NCBI GenBank assembly: GCA_964565775.1
Contig: CAZMGB010000007.1
Location: forward strand, 62,001 to 126,000
From: CAZMGB01 sp964565775
GTDB taxonomy: Bacteria > Chloroflexota > Dehalococcoidia > DSTF01 > JALHUB01
Reading direction: 5' to 3'
Length of the DNA stretch: 64,000 nucleotides
The position numbers and the translations under genes were made by a program. This document shows positions 1-7,911 of the stretch, piece after piece. The notes beneath the pieces were generated by a model, which was not told the DNA's origin, did not search any database, and saw only the letters and a program-made list of their open reading frames with translations. Positions within the stretch are counted from its first letter, which is position 1. Each line of letters begins with the position of its first letter.

Positions 1-464
1 CTGTCGAACTTCTCCTTGTCCACGTCCTGGCTCTCGTCCACTTCGAGCAGGATCTGCGCGGTGTGGCCGACGACGTTGCTGCCCGGCTCCGCCGAGAGGA
101 AGATCTGCCGCGCCCGACCCAGCCGTATCGCCCGGCCCTCCTCGCGAGCGCACCAGGGGCCGAGACCCGCCTGCTGGAGCCGAGACCAGAGCCGGCGCAT
201 GCTCACCAGGGCCTGCGGGCTGAAAGTGGGCGCGCACTTGACGGCGTCGGCGTCGACCGGCATGTGCGTGGCCAGAAGCAGCACCTCCAGTTGGGCGGAG
301 AGCTCGTTCTTGCCGCCCTGTCGCGCTATCTCCACCGAGATCGTCAGCCCCCGCCGGTTGAACACGCTCTCCAGGATCGCCCGTCCCGCCTCCACCTGAT
401 ACGGCCGCAGCCGCTTGCCCGCCTGAGGCGGGCCGCCCAGCCGGGGAAGGTCTCTGCCGGCCAC
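1..464 (-). CDS. Phage-type terminase large subunit ATPase, N-terminal part (runs off the left edge)
   Basis: No stop codon is reached, so the gene continues beyond base 1; about 154 residues are visible. After a short basic segment the protein reads SVEIARQGGKNELSAQ, a terminase-style Walker A variant (RQxGKNE), and about 90 residues later ILLEVDESQDVD, a Walker B with acidic DE. This pairing and spacing fit the motor subunit that packages phage DNA. The chosen start is the GTG at 462-464, two bases after the stop of the upstream gene, consistent with tight phage-like packing. A hairpin of the type found between genes elsewhere in the window (GCCCGCC-TGA-GGCGGGC) lies inside the N-terminal codons near 418-436. 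Whether this is an intact prophage, a gene transfer agent or a remnant cannot be seen from here. Confidence 0.72.
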   Translation of the reverse strand, partial: MAGRDLPRLGGPPQAGKRLRPYQVEAGRAILESVFNRRGLTISVEIARQGGKNELSAQLEVLLLATHMPVDADAVKCAPTFSPQALVSMRRLWSRLQQAGLGPWCAREEGRAIRLGRARQIFLSAEPGSNVVGHTAQILLEVDESQDVDKEKFD

Positions 465-466
465 CG

Positions 467-745
467 CTATCCCATCAGGCGAAGGATGAACTGAGCGGCC
501 GCCGCACCGACGATGAGGAAGATGAGGCCGTTCACGCGGCCCTTCAGCTCGTTGAGCTGCTGCTCCAGGTTAGCCATGCGCTCCTCCATCACCGCAAGGA
601 ACGCCTCCGTGCGAGAGGGCCGGCGGCGCGCCCGCACCCCCGCCGGTCTCGGCCGCCGCCGCGGCTTGGGCGTCGCGCCCGCCTGTCCCGTGGGCTGGTC
701 CGGCTCCACGCTGGGCAGGGCCTTGGACGTCTCAGGCAACGTCAC
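467..745 (-). CDS. Small phage-cassette protein: basic N-terminus, coiled coil, C-terminal membrane helix
   Basis: The 92-residue product has a Pro/Arg-rich first half, then a predicted coiled coil (EERMANLEQQLNELKGRV, about residues 54-71) and a hydrophobic C-terminal segment (NGLIFLIVGAAAAQFILRL). The order of coiled coil followed by one terminal helix resembles XhlA-type small proteins of phage lysis cassettes; that is inference from architecture only. It overlaps the upstream gene by 14 bases and ends two bases before the terminase start, so it is translated as part of the same operon. Confidence 0.55.
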   Translation of the reverse strand: MTLPETSKALPSVEPDQPTGQAGATPKPRRRPRPAGVRARRRPSRTEAFLAVMEERMANLEQQLNELKGRVNGLIFLIVGAAAAQFILRLMG

Positions 746-1133
746 CGAACACCTCCGGGCACACCGGCCCCCCGATGTCGCGCAGGACCCCCCTGACGCT
801 CTCAGCGAGGTCCTCCTTGTCCTTCGACGAAAGGCGGAACCTGGCAGACACCGCCCGTACCAGCAACTCGATCCCTTTCAGCATCAGGGTTACGTCCTCC
901 GGTCGCTCCTCCAGCGCCGAGCGCAGCTTCAAGCGCAGAACGGCGATCTCTTCGTCCAGCCCACTCATCTCCTGCGCCGACGGCAGGTCCTGGGCCTCGG
1001 CCTCCGTCAGCGCCCGATCGTAGAAGCTCCGCGCGAGCCGTCGGCCGCTCCTGCGACCGGCCGGGCCGGCACGGGCCGAGCCGCCGTTCTTGCCGGCACC
1101 GCGCAGGGCACCTTTCGTCTTACCTGCGGCCAC
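732..1133 (-). CDS. Hypothetical phage-cassette protein, possible terminase small-subunit-like
   Basis: 133 residues from a GTG start that overlaps the end of the preceding small gene. The N-terminus is a Gly/Arg/Lys-rich basic tail, followed by SFYDRALTEAEAQDL and a helical region DEEIAVLRLKLRSAL. A tail of this kind followed by an F-Y-x-R-x-L...E motif and a DEI.hLR helix occurs in small proteins encoded just upstream of terminase large subunits in bacterial genomes; my match is from memory of the family pattern. Position immediately ahead of the terminase ATPase genes supports a DNA-packaging role, but no catalytic motif is visible. Confidence 0.5.
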   Translation of the reverse strand: MAAGKTKGALRGAGKNGGSARAGPAGRRSGRRLARSFYDRALTEAEAQDLPSAQEMSGLDEEIAVLRLKLRSALEERPEDVTLMLKGIELLVRAVSARFRLSSKDKEDLAESVRGVLRDIGGPVCPEVFGDVA

Positions 1134-1278
1134 CGCTCGGCCTCTCCTCCAGCACCTCCAGCAGTCCCATGAGGGTCTCGGGGGGCAGCTTGGCCGCCGC
1201 CTCCGAGACCCCCAGCAGGAGGAGAACAGCCACCAGGGACCACCGCTGCTGCTCGACGGCCAGAGCCAGAGCCGACAC
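1120..1278 (-). CDS. Small hypothetical protein (52 aa) in the phage cassette
   Basis: A GTG start at 1276-1278 lies one base after the stop of the upstream membrane-protein gene, and the frame runs to a TAA at 1120-1122, overlapping the next gene by 14 bases. The product is a short hydrophobic helix (LVAVLLLLGVSEAAAKL) preceded by an amphipathic segment and followed by an acidic stretch, MGLLEVLEERP. No family is recognised. The evidence is the perfect fit into the overlapping gene chain, not sequence similarity; it could be a small membrane accessory such as a holin-like peptide. Confidence 0.45.
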   Translation of the reverse strand: MSALALAVEQQRWSLVAVLLLLGVSEAAAKLPPETLMGLLEVLEERPSGGRR

Positions 1279-1279
1279 C

Positions 1280-1651
1280 TTAGTCCTCCCCCTCGCCGTA
1301 CGGCCCCACGGAACGGCGGGCCACCTGTCGCACGATCAGCAGCGAGATGAAGGCGGCTCCCGCGAGCAGCAAGCCCCTCGCCGATAGCCAGGCGGGCGGC
1401 CAGAAGAAGACGTCGACGGGCCCCCGCCAGCGGTGCACCAGGAACAGCGAGAGGAAGAAGAGGCTCTCCACCACCAGCGCCGCGTTGAGCAGCACGAGCG
1501 CCGCCGCGCCCAGACGCCTCGGCGGGCTGGAGCCGGGCCGCAGCCAGTAGAAGAGGAAGTAGATCGCGTTGAAGGCGCCGCAGACCGCGGTCGCCAGGTC
1601 CTGCGCCGCCACTACAGCATCACCCATAGGGCCAGAAGGTAGCTTTCTCAT
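1280..1651 (-). CDS. Small integral membrane protein, first gene of the phage-like cassette
   Basis: About 123 residues with three hydrophobic segments (around AICGAFNAIYFLFYWL-like, LGAAALVLLNAALVVESLFFLSLFLV and GLLLAGAAFISLLIV). The ATG at 1649-1651 was chosen because GGAGGGG lies about ten bases upstream; the open frame continues to 1909 but that extension is Arg-rich and not protein-like. No family is recognised. Leading an operon of terminase-type genes it could be a holin or another small phage membrane protein, but this is inferred from place and topology only. Confidence 0.5.
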   Translation of the reverse strand: MRKLPSGPMGDAVVAAQDLATAVCGAFNAIYFLFYWLRPGSSPPRRLGAAALVLLNAALVVESLFFLSLFLVHRWRGPVDVFFWPPAWLSARGLLLAGAAFISLLIVRQVARRSVGPYGEGED

Positions 1652-1722
1652 CCGCCAGTCCCCTCCCGCCGAGGGTTCCAGCAGTGTCGTTCGCTCCGTT
1701 CGCGGGGCCTTCATGCGAAGCA

Positions 1723-1752
1723 AGAATAGAATATATGTTCTACCAGCGTCAA
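1723..1752 (-). promoter_or_regulatory. Promoter with overlapping LexA-like palindrome ahead of the phage cassette
   Basis: On the minus strand a TTGACG box (1747-1752) is followed after 18 bases by TATTCT (1723-1728). Between them and touching the -10 lies AGAACATATATTCT (1728-1741), a near-perfect inverted repeat with six of seven base pairs. A GAAC...TTC palindrome covering the promoter of a phage-type operon resembles a LexA/DinR or phage repressor operator. The boxes are read directly; regulation by the SOS response is inference. Confidence 0.45.
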
Positions 1753-1943
1753 GCCGGAGGTGGCATTCAGGCGGGCGTTTGGAGGGCAGTACTAGGCCCC
1801 GATTACCCCTTCGGGGCCGGACGATTCGCCGGCGCCGGAGGAACGCCAGGTGGGAGATACGACCGCACGGAGCACATCCTCGGCGCCGTCGCACGCGCCC
1901 CCAGCCCATGTGTGGTCACCGAGATGCCACCGCCACCCCTATC

Positions 1944-2540
1944 TCAGAGCGCACCCCTCCGGCGCGGCCTACCGCGGGCCAGCAGCAGCTCGTTCCGCGC
2001 CGCCACCGCGTCCGGGTGCAGGGGCCACCCCCGCTCAGCGGCGCGAGCAATATGAATGTCGAGATACGTCAGTATCGCCTCGCCCAGGTCCCGCTCCGCC
2101 GCCCGACGCACCGCCGCCAGCTCCGGCTGCTCCCGCACCTTCCCCTCCTCGATCTTGTCCGCCACGAAGACCACCTTCTCCACCAGCGACATGCCCTCCC
2201 GGCCGGTCGTGTGATAGTGCGCCGCCGCCAGCACCTCCGCATCCTCGATGCCGTGCCGCGCCGCGAGGAGACGGGCGGCCACGGGCCCGTGGAGCAGGCT
2301 CGGCTCGAACCTCTCGACCTCGTTGGGCTCCAGGCCGTACTCGGCCGCCGCGGCCAGCAGTCGCGAGCGCGACATCGTCCGCGCCAGGTCATGACCCAGA
2401 GCAGCCAGAGCCGCTCGCTCTTCGTCCGCGCCGTAGAGGCGGGCGAGACGTCGGGCCTCCGCCACTACCCCTTCGACGTGCCTGCGCAACCCCGCCGGCA
2501 GTCGATTCACATCTCGCAGCAGCGCTTCAGACGGTGACAC
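1944..2540 (-). CDS. yqeK: YqeK-type HD-domain bis(5'-nucleosyl)-tetraphosphatase
   Basis: 198 residues from a GTG start at 2538-2540 with AAGGAG about a dozen bases upstream. An early His (residue 21) precedes the HD pair at residues 50-51 (ALGHDLARTMS), then LLHGP and AAAHYHTTGREGMSLVEKVVFVADKIE, the order of metal-binding His/Asp motifs typical of YqeK, which hydrolyses Ap4A to ADP. In many genomes yqeK neighbours nadD or rsfS; neither is here. The reading frame continues upstream into the divergent GMC gene but that part is antisense shadow, so the internal GTG is preferred. It is divergent from the GMC oxidoreductase. Confidence 0.85.
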   Translation of the reverse strand: MSPSEALLRDVNRLPAGLRRHVEGVVAEARRLARLYGADEERAALAALGHDLARTMSRSRLLAAAAEYGLEPNEVERFEPSLLHGPVAARLLAARHGIEDAEVLAAAHYHTTGREGMSLVEKVVFVADKIEEGKVREQPELAAVRRAAERDLGEAILTYLDIHIARAAERGWPLHPDAVAARNELLLARGRPRRRGAL

Positions 2541-2563
2541 CAGACGCCGTGTCTCCTTCCGTA

Positions 2564-2569
2564 TATAAT
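2564..2569 (+). promoter_or_regulatory. Probable -10 box of the GMC oxidoreductase gene
   Basis: A perfect TATAAT occurs in the short divergent spacer between yqeK and the GMC oxidoreductase gene; the base 17 positions upstream region (CAGACG) is only a weak -35. If used, the leader before the downstream ATG at 2589 would be very short, which would favour the second ATG at 2613. Confidence 0.4.
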
Positions 2570-2588
2570 TGGCCCTGCGCCCGCGCGA

Positions 2589-4595
2589 ATGGCAGGCGCC
2601 CACGAGTGTAGCATGACGACGCCCAGACGCACGAGGAGAAAGCCAACGGCCGCCCTGAGCAAACGAGAGCTGGAAGCTGTCCAGACCCTGGCCGACGCCC
2701 TCATCCCTGGCGGCGGCGCCTTCCCCCTCGGAGCCGCCGAGGTGGACACGGCCGGCCGCCTCGCCCGCTACATCGGCCGCTTCCCCCGCCGCACCCGCAC
2801 CCTCGTCCGATTGCTCCTTCTCTGGTGGGAGATCTCGCCCCTTTTCTCGCGCTACCGGCGCCCCTTCAGCCGTCTCGCCGCGCACGAACGCGAAGCCTAC
2901 GTTCACCAGGCCTACGCCAGCCGCCGGCCCTGGCTACGACTGCCCCTCTTCTGGCTCCGCACCCTCTGTCTGGCTGCCTTCAGCAGCGACCCGCGCGTCG
3001 AGGAGGCCCTCGGCTTCACCCACTCCTGCGTCGACGAGAGCCCGCCCCGTGCTGGCCCGCGCCTCGAGCCCATCGCCTACCCGCAGATCTGGGGCCCCCT
3101 CGAAGAGCGCGCCGATGTCTGTGTCATCGGCTCGGGTGCCGGCGGTGCCGTCGTCGCCAGAGAGCTCGCCGAAGGCGGCCTCTCCGTCATCGTCATCGAG
3201 GAGGGCGCCTACTTCACCCAGGAGGACTTCCAGGGGCCGCCCTTCGAGCGCATCCAAAAGCTCTACCGGGACGGCGGCCTCACGGCGGCCCTGGGCCGAC
3301 GCGTGATTCCCATCCCCCTCGGCAAATGCGTCGGCGGCACGACCGTCGTCAACTCCGGCACCTGCTTCCGCACCCCCGACAGGGTCCTGCGCGAGTGGGA
3401 GTCCCGCTGGGGCATCGAAGGGGCCGACCCGACATCGATGGAGCCCCTCTTTCGCCGCGTCGAGGAGACGATCGCCGTCAAGCCCACCCCCTGGGAGCTC
3501 ATGGGCGAAAACGCCCTCGCGTTCCACCGAGGCGTCGAGGCGCTGGGCTATCGCGGTGCGCCCATCCTCCGCAACATCGACGGCTGCCGGGGCTGCGGCG
3601 TCTGCGCCCTCGGCTGCCCGAGCGACGCCAAGCAGGCGATGCACCTCTCCTACCTTCCCCGCGCCGCCCGCCACGGCGCCAGCATCTACGCCCGCTGTCG
3701 CGCCCGCACGATCCTTATCGAAAAGGGACACACCGTCGGCGTGGAGGCAGACATCCTGGACGCCAGGAGCGACCAGTTTCGGGGCCGGCTGCGCGTCCGT
3801 TCCCCCGTGGTGGTCCTGGCGGCGGGCGCCATCCACTCGCCCGCCCTCCTCATGGCGAACGGCCTCGCCCGGGGCAGCGGGCAGCTCGGCCGCAACCTCA
3901 CCATCCACCCTTCCGTTGGCGTCGCAGCCCTATTCGAACGGGACGTGTACGGCTGGAGAGGCACCCTCCAACCCTACTACGTCGACGCGCTACAAGAACC
4001 GCTCGGCGTCATGCTGGAGGTGACATCGCCCCTGCCCGGCGTCGGCACGGCCGTCCTGCCCGGCGTCGGCCTGGAGGCCAAGGAGATGCTCGCCCGCTAC
4101 AAGAACACGGCACTGGCAGGCGTCTTCGTCGCCGATTCGTCGCGCGGCCGGGTGCTGCCAGGGCTCGGCCCGGGCGCCGAACCGACGATCCTCTACGACC
4201 TCAATCGAGAGGATCGCCGACGCCTGGCCCAGGGAGTCGCCCTGGCCAGCGAGATCTTCCTGGAAGCAGGGGCGAGCTCCGTCTACACCGGCCTATCGGG
4301 GCTGCCGCTGGTGCGGAGCCGCGAGGAGCTGGGGCGCCTCCGCCGGGGAGACGACGGAGGCGGCCCCGTGACGCCCAGCGGCTTCCACCCCATGGGCACC
4401 TGCCGTATGGGCAGCGATCCGGCCACCTCAGTCGTCGGCCCCTATGGTGAGACCCACGGCGTGAAGGGCCTTTTCGTCGCCGACGCCAGCGTCTTCCCCT
4501 CTTGCGTGGGCGTGAACCCGCAGGTGACGATCATGGCCTTCGCCACCCGCACCGCCCGACACATCCTGAAGAACTCGCGGCGCTACCTGCCCTAG
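2589..4595 (+). CDS. GMC-family FAD-dependent oxidoreductase (alcohol oxidase/dehydrogenase type)
   Basis: Up to 668 residues; an alternative ATG at 2613 would remove eight. Residues about 20-150 form a helical N-terminal region like that of long-chain alcohol oxidases. The FAD-binding fold starts near residue 177 (CVIGSGAGGAVVARELAEGG). A Cys cluster near residue 333 (CRGCGVCALGCP) has C-x2-C-x2-C-x3-C-P spacing. The C-terminal GMC domain carries HPMGTCRMG near residue 600 and NPQVTIMA near 643, which supply the active-site His and Asn. The family oxidises alcohols with FAD; the substrate here is unknown, though long-chain alcohols are plausible from the N-terminal domain. No partner cytochrome gene is adjacent. 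Confidence 0.85.
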   Translation: MAGAHECSMTTPRRTRRKPTAALSKRELEAVQTLADALIPGGGAFPLGAAEVDTAGRLARYIGRFPRRTRTLVRLLLLWWEISPLFSRYRRPFSRLAAHEREAYVHQAYASRRPWLRLPLFWLRTLCLAAFSSDPRVEEALGFTHSCVDESPPRAGPRLEPIAYPQIWGPLEERADVCVIGSGAGGAVVARELAEGGLSVIVIEEGAYFTQEDFQGPPFERIQKLYRDGGLTAALGRRVIPIPLGKCVGGTTVVNSGTCFRTPDRVLREWESRWGIEGADPTSMEPLFRRVEETIAVKPTPWELMGENALAFHRGVEALGYRGAPILRNIDGCRGCGVCALGCPSDAKQAMHLSYLPRAARHGASIYARCRARTILIEKGHTVGVEADILDARSDQFRGRLRVRSPVVVLAAGAIHSPALLMANGLARGSGQLGRNLTIHPSVGVAALFERDVYGWRGTLQPYYVDALQEPLGVMLEVTSPLPGVGTAVLPGVGLEAKEMLARYKNTALAGVFVADSSRGRVLPGLGPGAEPTILYDLNREDRRRLAQGVALASEIFLEAGASSVYTGLSGLPLVRSREELGRLRRGDDGGGPVTPSGFHPMGTCRMGSDPATSVVGPYGETHGVKGLFVADASVFPSCVGVNPQVTIMAFATRTARHILKNSRRYLP

Positions 4596-4662
4596 CCAGG
4601 CCGCCGGGGCCCCTCACCCAGGCCTGCATTCGGGGCAGCGCGGCCGTGTCCGCTCTGCCTGG

Positions 4663-5004
4663 CTACCCCTCGGCGCCCAGCCGTCGGCCGCCGAGCACGT
4701 GCATGTGGAGATGGTAGATGGTCTGCCCGCCGTCCCTGCCGAAGTTGATGGCGAGCCGGTAGCCGTCGTCGGTCAGCCCCTCGCCCTTCGCCAGCCGGTT
4801 CGCCACCGAGACCATGTGCGCCAGCAGCGGGCCGTGACCCTCCGACACCTCCAGCACCGAGGGGATGTGCTCCTTCGGTATGACCATGAAGTGGACCGGC
4901 GCCCGGGGATTAACGTCGCGGACCGAGAAGACCGTCTCGTCGTCATGGAGCTTGGGGACATCCATCTTCCCCGACGCCATGTCACAGAAGAGGCATTCCG
5001 GCAT
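4663..5004 (-). CDS. HIT-family histidine triad nucleotide-binding protein
   Basis: 113 residues, the usual length for Hint-type hydrolases. It begins MPECLFCDMASGK, contains the substrate-binding segment NFGRDGGQTIYHLHMHVLGG, and has the triad His98-x-His100-x-His102. Members hydrolyse nucleoside phosphoramidates such as AMP-lysine. It is convergent with the GMC gene and stands alone. No signal or membrane segment is present, so it should be cytosolic. Confidence 0.9.
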   Translation of the reverse strand: MPECLFCDMASGKMDVPKLHDDETVFSVRDVNPRAPVHFMVIPKEHIPSVLEVSEGHGPLLAHMVSVANRLAKGEGLTDDGYRLAINFGRDGGQTIYHLHMHVLGGRRLGAEG

Positions 5005-5125
5005 CTCTTACCCCCTGAATCGAGTCGCCGGTAGTATACCGCCCGTCGCCGGTCGCGGCCAGGGCAGCGCAAAGGGGTGTCTGGTTCAGGCTTGGTGGGT
5101 GAACTGGCTGTGTATTTGCACCGCA

Positions 5126-5187
5126 CCGCCGACTGAAGTCGGCGGCATGGCTGGCGAATCTGGAAGCCGCGGACTTCCAGTCCGCGG
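5126..5187. repeat. Two consecutive REP-like hairpins
   Basis: CCGCCGAC-TGAA-GTCGGCGG (5126-5145) and CCGCGGAC-TTCCA-GTCCGCGG (5167-5187) are perfect eight-base-pair stems lying 21 bases apart in the spacer upstream of the HIT gene and downstream of htpX. Neither is followed by a T run, so they look like dispersed palindromes and not like terminators. They share the loop type with the hairpins around the two Y1 transposases in this window. Confidence 0.7.
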
Positions 5188-5284
5188 GATCTGTTCCAAA
5201 CTCCAACCGACCAATGCCGAACCAGCTACGTAGAGGGCCGGCCCGCTCTCGGCGGACCGGCCCGTCTTGTCGGAACCCGTACTG

Positions 5285-6151
5285 CTAGAGGTAGGAGCCG
5301 GTGCGCGCCATCTGGTGCAGCCTCTCCACCCGCTTCTCCAGGGGCGGGTGCGTCATGAACAGCGCGGCCATCCCCTGAGGGCGAAGCGGGTTGACAATGT
5401 ACAGGTGAGCGGTCGCCTCCACCGCCGCGCTCTCCTTCATCGGCCGCATCTGGGCGCCCATGTGCAGCTTCTCGAGGGCGCTGGCCAGCGCCTCCGGGTC
5501 GTGAATGAGCCGCGCCCCCGTCTCGTCCGCCTGGTACTCGCGCGCCCGCGACACCGCCATGCGGATGAGGAGCGCCGCTATGGGCGCGAGGATGATCGTC
5601 GCCAGCAGAGCCACCGACCCCAGGGCGTTGTTGCCGCTGCGCCTGCCCCCGCCGAAGAACAGGGACCACTGGAGCATCCAGGCGATGTACGTGATTGCAC
5701 CGGCGAACGTCGCCACGATCGTGCTTATCAGCATGTCCCGGTTGCGAATGTGGGCCATCTCGTGGCCCAGGACGCCCCGCAGCTCCCGCTCGTCGAGGAG
5801 GCGCATGATGCCCGTCGTGGCGGCTACCACCGCATGCTTCGGGCTGCGGCCCGTCGCGAAGGCGTTCGGCTGGTCGTTCTGAATTATGTACACCTTCGGC
5901 TTCGGCAGGCCCGTCAGCCCCACCACCTCTTCCACCGCCTTGTGGAGACGCGGCTCTTCCTGGGGCGAGACCTCCCGTGCCCCCGACATGCGCAGCACCA
6001 GCTTGTCCGAGAACCAGAACATCGCGAAGTTGATCATCCCGGCCATTACCAGGAAGACGATCGCGGTACCCGGTCCGCCGATGGCGTAGCCGATCCCGAC
6101 CAGCACCGCGGCCAGCACGGCCATGAACATAAACGTCTTGAAGTTGTTCAT
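5285..6151 (-). CDS. htpX: HtpX-type M48 membrane zinc metalloprotease
   Basis: 288 residues from the ATG at 6149-6151, which has GGGAGG eight bases upstream. Two N-terminal membrane helices (about residues 7-25 and 28-46) precede a cytoplasmic domain with the zinc motif HEMAH at residues 130-134 (VLGHEMAHIRNRD). Two more hydrophobic segments follow, then the third zinc ligand region SRAREYQADETGA. HtpX degrades misfolded membrane proteins under stress. Length and topology are standard. The gene is monocistronic. Confidence 0.93.
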   Translation of the reverse strand: MNNFKTFMFMAVLAAVLVGIGYAIGGPGTAIVFLVMAGMINFAMFWFSDKLVLRMSGAREVSPQEEPRLHKAVEEVVGLTGLPKPKVYIIQNDQPNAFATGRSPKHAVVAATTGIMRLLDERELRGVLGHEMAHIRNRDMLISTIVATFAGAITYIAWMLQWSLFFGGGRRSGNNALGSVALLATIILAPIAALLIRMAVSRAREYQADETGARLIHDPEALASALEKLHMGAQMRPMKESAAVEATAHLYIVNPLRPQGMAALFMTHPPLEKRVERLHQMARTGSYL

Positions 6152-6378
6152 CCCAATGCCTCCCGTCGCATTCTCCCAACTCACCCCCCGAAAGTGCTCT
6201 CCCTTATATTATACGACGGCGCAGCCCGAGTGTGCGTAACGCGCCTTACGACACCCCACGATCAGGCAGACAGGCCACCGGTTCCAACTCCCACCGCTGG
6301 CCCGCCCATCGAAACTGTCTCGCAACTTGGAACCGACTGAGGCGCCTCCAGCCCCACCGCCCCCAGTCGCCAGCGGCC

Positions 6379-6537
6379 CTATATGGCGGCCCGCTCAAAC
6401 GCGCCGCCGCCGGAGTGTGTGCCCGCGTGGGTCGCACCGGCGATGGGCTGGGCGTCGGCCCGCCCCGCATCCAGCAGTCCGCCGCCGGCAGCCAGGACCA
6501 CCAGCAACAACAGGGCCAGGTTACTAATTGCCCGCAT
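6379..6537 (-). CDS. Secreted micropeptide precursor (52 aa)
   Basis: An ATG at 6535-6537 with GGAGGGGAAG directly upstream opens a frame that begins MRAISNLALLLLVVLAAGGG, a textbook signal sequence, with a plausible signal-peptidase site after AGRADA. The remaining 20 or so residues are Gly/His/Thr-rich (ATHAGTHSGGGAFERAAI), and the frame ends with TAG at 6379-6381. No family is recognised. Strong start signal plus signal peptide argue for a real gene; the short mature part gives no clue to function. Confidence 0.5.
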   Translation of the reverse strand: MRAISNLALLLLVVLAAGGGLLDAGRADAQPIAGATHAGTHSGGGAFERAAI

Positions 6538-6621
6538 CTTCCCCTCCTTCCTCCCCCTCCCTCTGCCCGCACGGACATCATAGCCCGGTAACGAGCCCTG
6601 TCAAGACGCAGCATGACGGCA

Positions 6622-6652
6622 AAGCAAAGGCCACCCCCACTGGGGGGTGGCC
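6622..6652 (-). terminator. Intrinsic terminator of the acyl-CoA dehydrogenase operon
   Basis: Just downstream of the acyl-CoA dehydrogenase stop the minus strand forms a GC-rich hairpin (arms GGCCACCCCCC / GGGGGTGGCC, three- to four-base loop) followed by TTTGCTTTGC. Position and T-rich tail fit rho-independent termination. Confidence 0.65.
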
Positions 6653-6678
6653 CTTCCGCGACGCGACCCTCAGCTCGC

Positions 6679-7815
6679 CTACAGCTCTAGCTGCTGCGCC
6701 ACCAGCTCCCGGTGGAAGTCGGTGTCGCCCCAGGCCAGCTCCGCCGCCTTCTGCCTGCGGAAGTAGAGCTGGATCTTGTAGTCCTTCGTGAAGCCGATGC
6801 CCCCGTGAATCTGCTGCCCGTGTGCGACCACGCGCCGCGTCGCCTCGCTGCACCAGGCCTTCGCCATGTGCACGCTCAGATCAGCGTCCGGCTCGTCCTC
6901 GGCCACCGCCCACGCCGCCTTGTACATGATGAAGCGAGAGCCGTCCACGTCCGTCACCATGTCCGCGCACTTGTGCTGGATCGCCTGGAAGCTGCCGATC
7001 GGCCGCCCGAACTGGACCCGCTCCTTCGCGTAGTTGACGCTGACCTCGAAGTCCATCTGCGCCAGCCCCACCAGGTACGCGCACTCGACGACAGTCGCCT
7101 TGTTCATCACCTTCTTGAGGAGCGGCCAGCCCTTGCCGACCTCGCCCAGCACGTTGGCCTTGGGAACGCGGACGTTCTCGAACGATACCTCCGTCTGCTT
7201 GTCGCTGGCAATGGTCTTCAGCGGGGTATGCTTGATGCCGGCGCTCTTTGCGTCCACCACAAGAAAAGTGATGCCGTCCTCCGGGTTCTTGCCCTTGCCG
7301 GTACGCGCGACCACCGTCATGTAGTCAGCCACGTGCGAGTCGCGGATGAAGAGCTTGGTGCCATTGAGTACGAACTCCCCGTCCTGCGACTTCGCCTCCA
7401 GCTCGACCCCCTCGGCGTCGAACCGCCCCGATGGCTCCGTCAACGCCAGCGTCCACATCTGGCTGCCCGAGGCGATTTGGGGCAGGTACTCCTTCTTCTG
7501 CTCCTCGCTTCCCGCCTCCATGAGCGCGATGGCGCCTCCAACGGCCGTAGGGATGAACGGCCCCGGCACCAGCGCCCGGCCGAACTCCTCCAGCAGCACG
7601 ACCAGATCGAGGAAGGTCATGCCGCTGCCGCCGTACTCTGGCGGCACGATGAGCCCCTGCCAGCCCTGCTCCGCCATCTTCTTCCAGAGGTCCGGCGAGT
7701 AGCCCTTCTCGTCCTCCTCCATCTCGCGCACGAGCGTTTCCGGGCACTCTTTCTCCAGGAAGTCCCGCGCGAAGTTCTTGAGCAGTTCCTGCTCTTCTGA
7801 GAGCCCTAGGTCCAT
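6679..7815 (-). CDS. Acyl-CoA dehydrogenase family protein lacking the usual catalytic glutamate
   Basis: 378 residues spanning the whole fold: N-terminal helical domain (EEQELLKNFARDF), middle beta domain with TEPSGRFDAEGVELEA in place of the common TEPxAGSD, and C-terminal helical domain ending HGGIGFTKDYKIQLYFRRQKAAELAWGDTDFH. The position that holds the base in medium-chain enzymes (YEGT) reads WGDT. Such chains are often one half of heteromeric acyl-CoA dehydrogenases described for steroid side-chain degradation in actinobacteria, so it may pair with a neighbour. A terminator follows. It is separated from the two other dehydrogenases by a transposase gene. Confidence 0.88.
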   Translation of the reverse strand: MDLGLSEEQELLKNFARDFLEKECPETLVREMEEDEKGYSPDLWKKMAEQGWQGLIVPPEYGGSGMTFLDLVVLLEEFGRALVPGPFIPTAVGGAIALMEAGSEEQKKEYLPQIASGSQMWTLALTEPSGRFDAEGVELEAKSQDGEFVLNGTKLFIRDSHVADYMTVVARTGKGKNPEDGITFLVVDAKSAGIKHTPLKTIASDKQTEVSFENVRVPKANVLGEVGKGWPLLKKVMNKATVVECAYLVGLAQMDFEVSVNYAKERVQFGRPIGSFQAIQHKCADMVTDVDGSRFIMYKAAWAVAEDEPDADLSVHMAKAWCSEATRRVVAHGQQIHGGIGFTKDYKIQLYFRRQKAAELAWGDTDFHRELVAQQLEL

Positions 7816-7897
7816 TGATCAGCTCCTTTCGTTCGTGGCCTTGTGATTCAGACCTCTAGGTTCGAAGCTCGATGCCGTCTAACCGCTCCGTAGGCCA

Positions 7898-7911
7898 GGG
7901 TCTTCAGACCC
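7898..7911. repeat. REP-like hairpin at the transposase 3' end
   Basis: GGGTC-TTCA-GACCC overlaps the stop codon of the Y1 transposase gene. A second imperfect palindrome (GCGGGCA ... TACCCGC with CCTGAAGC between, 8392-8413) lies just before its start, so the gene is bracketed by hairpins with the TTCA/TGAA core. Confidence 0.55.

Noticed and set aside
1795..1818. GGCCCCGA/TCGGGGCC hairpin after yqeK as terminator
   Set aside because: The stem is good but neither strand has a following T run, so it was not listed as a feature.
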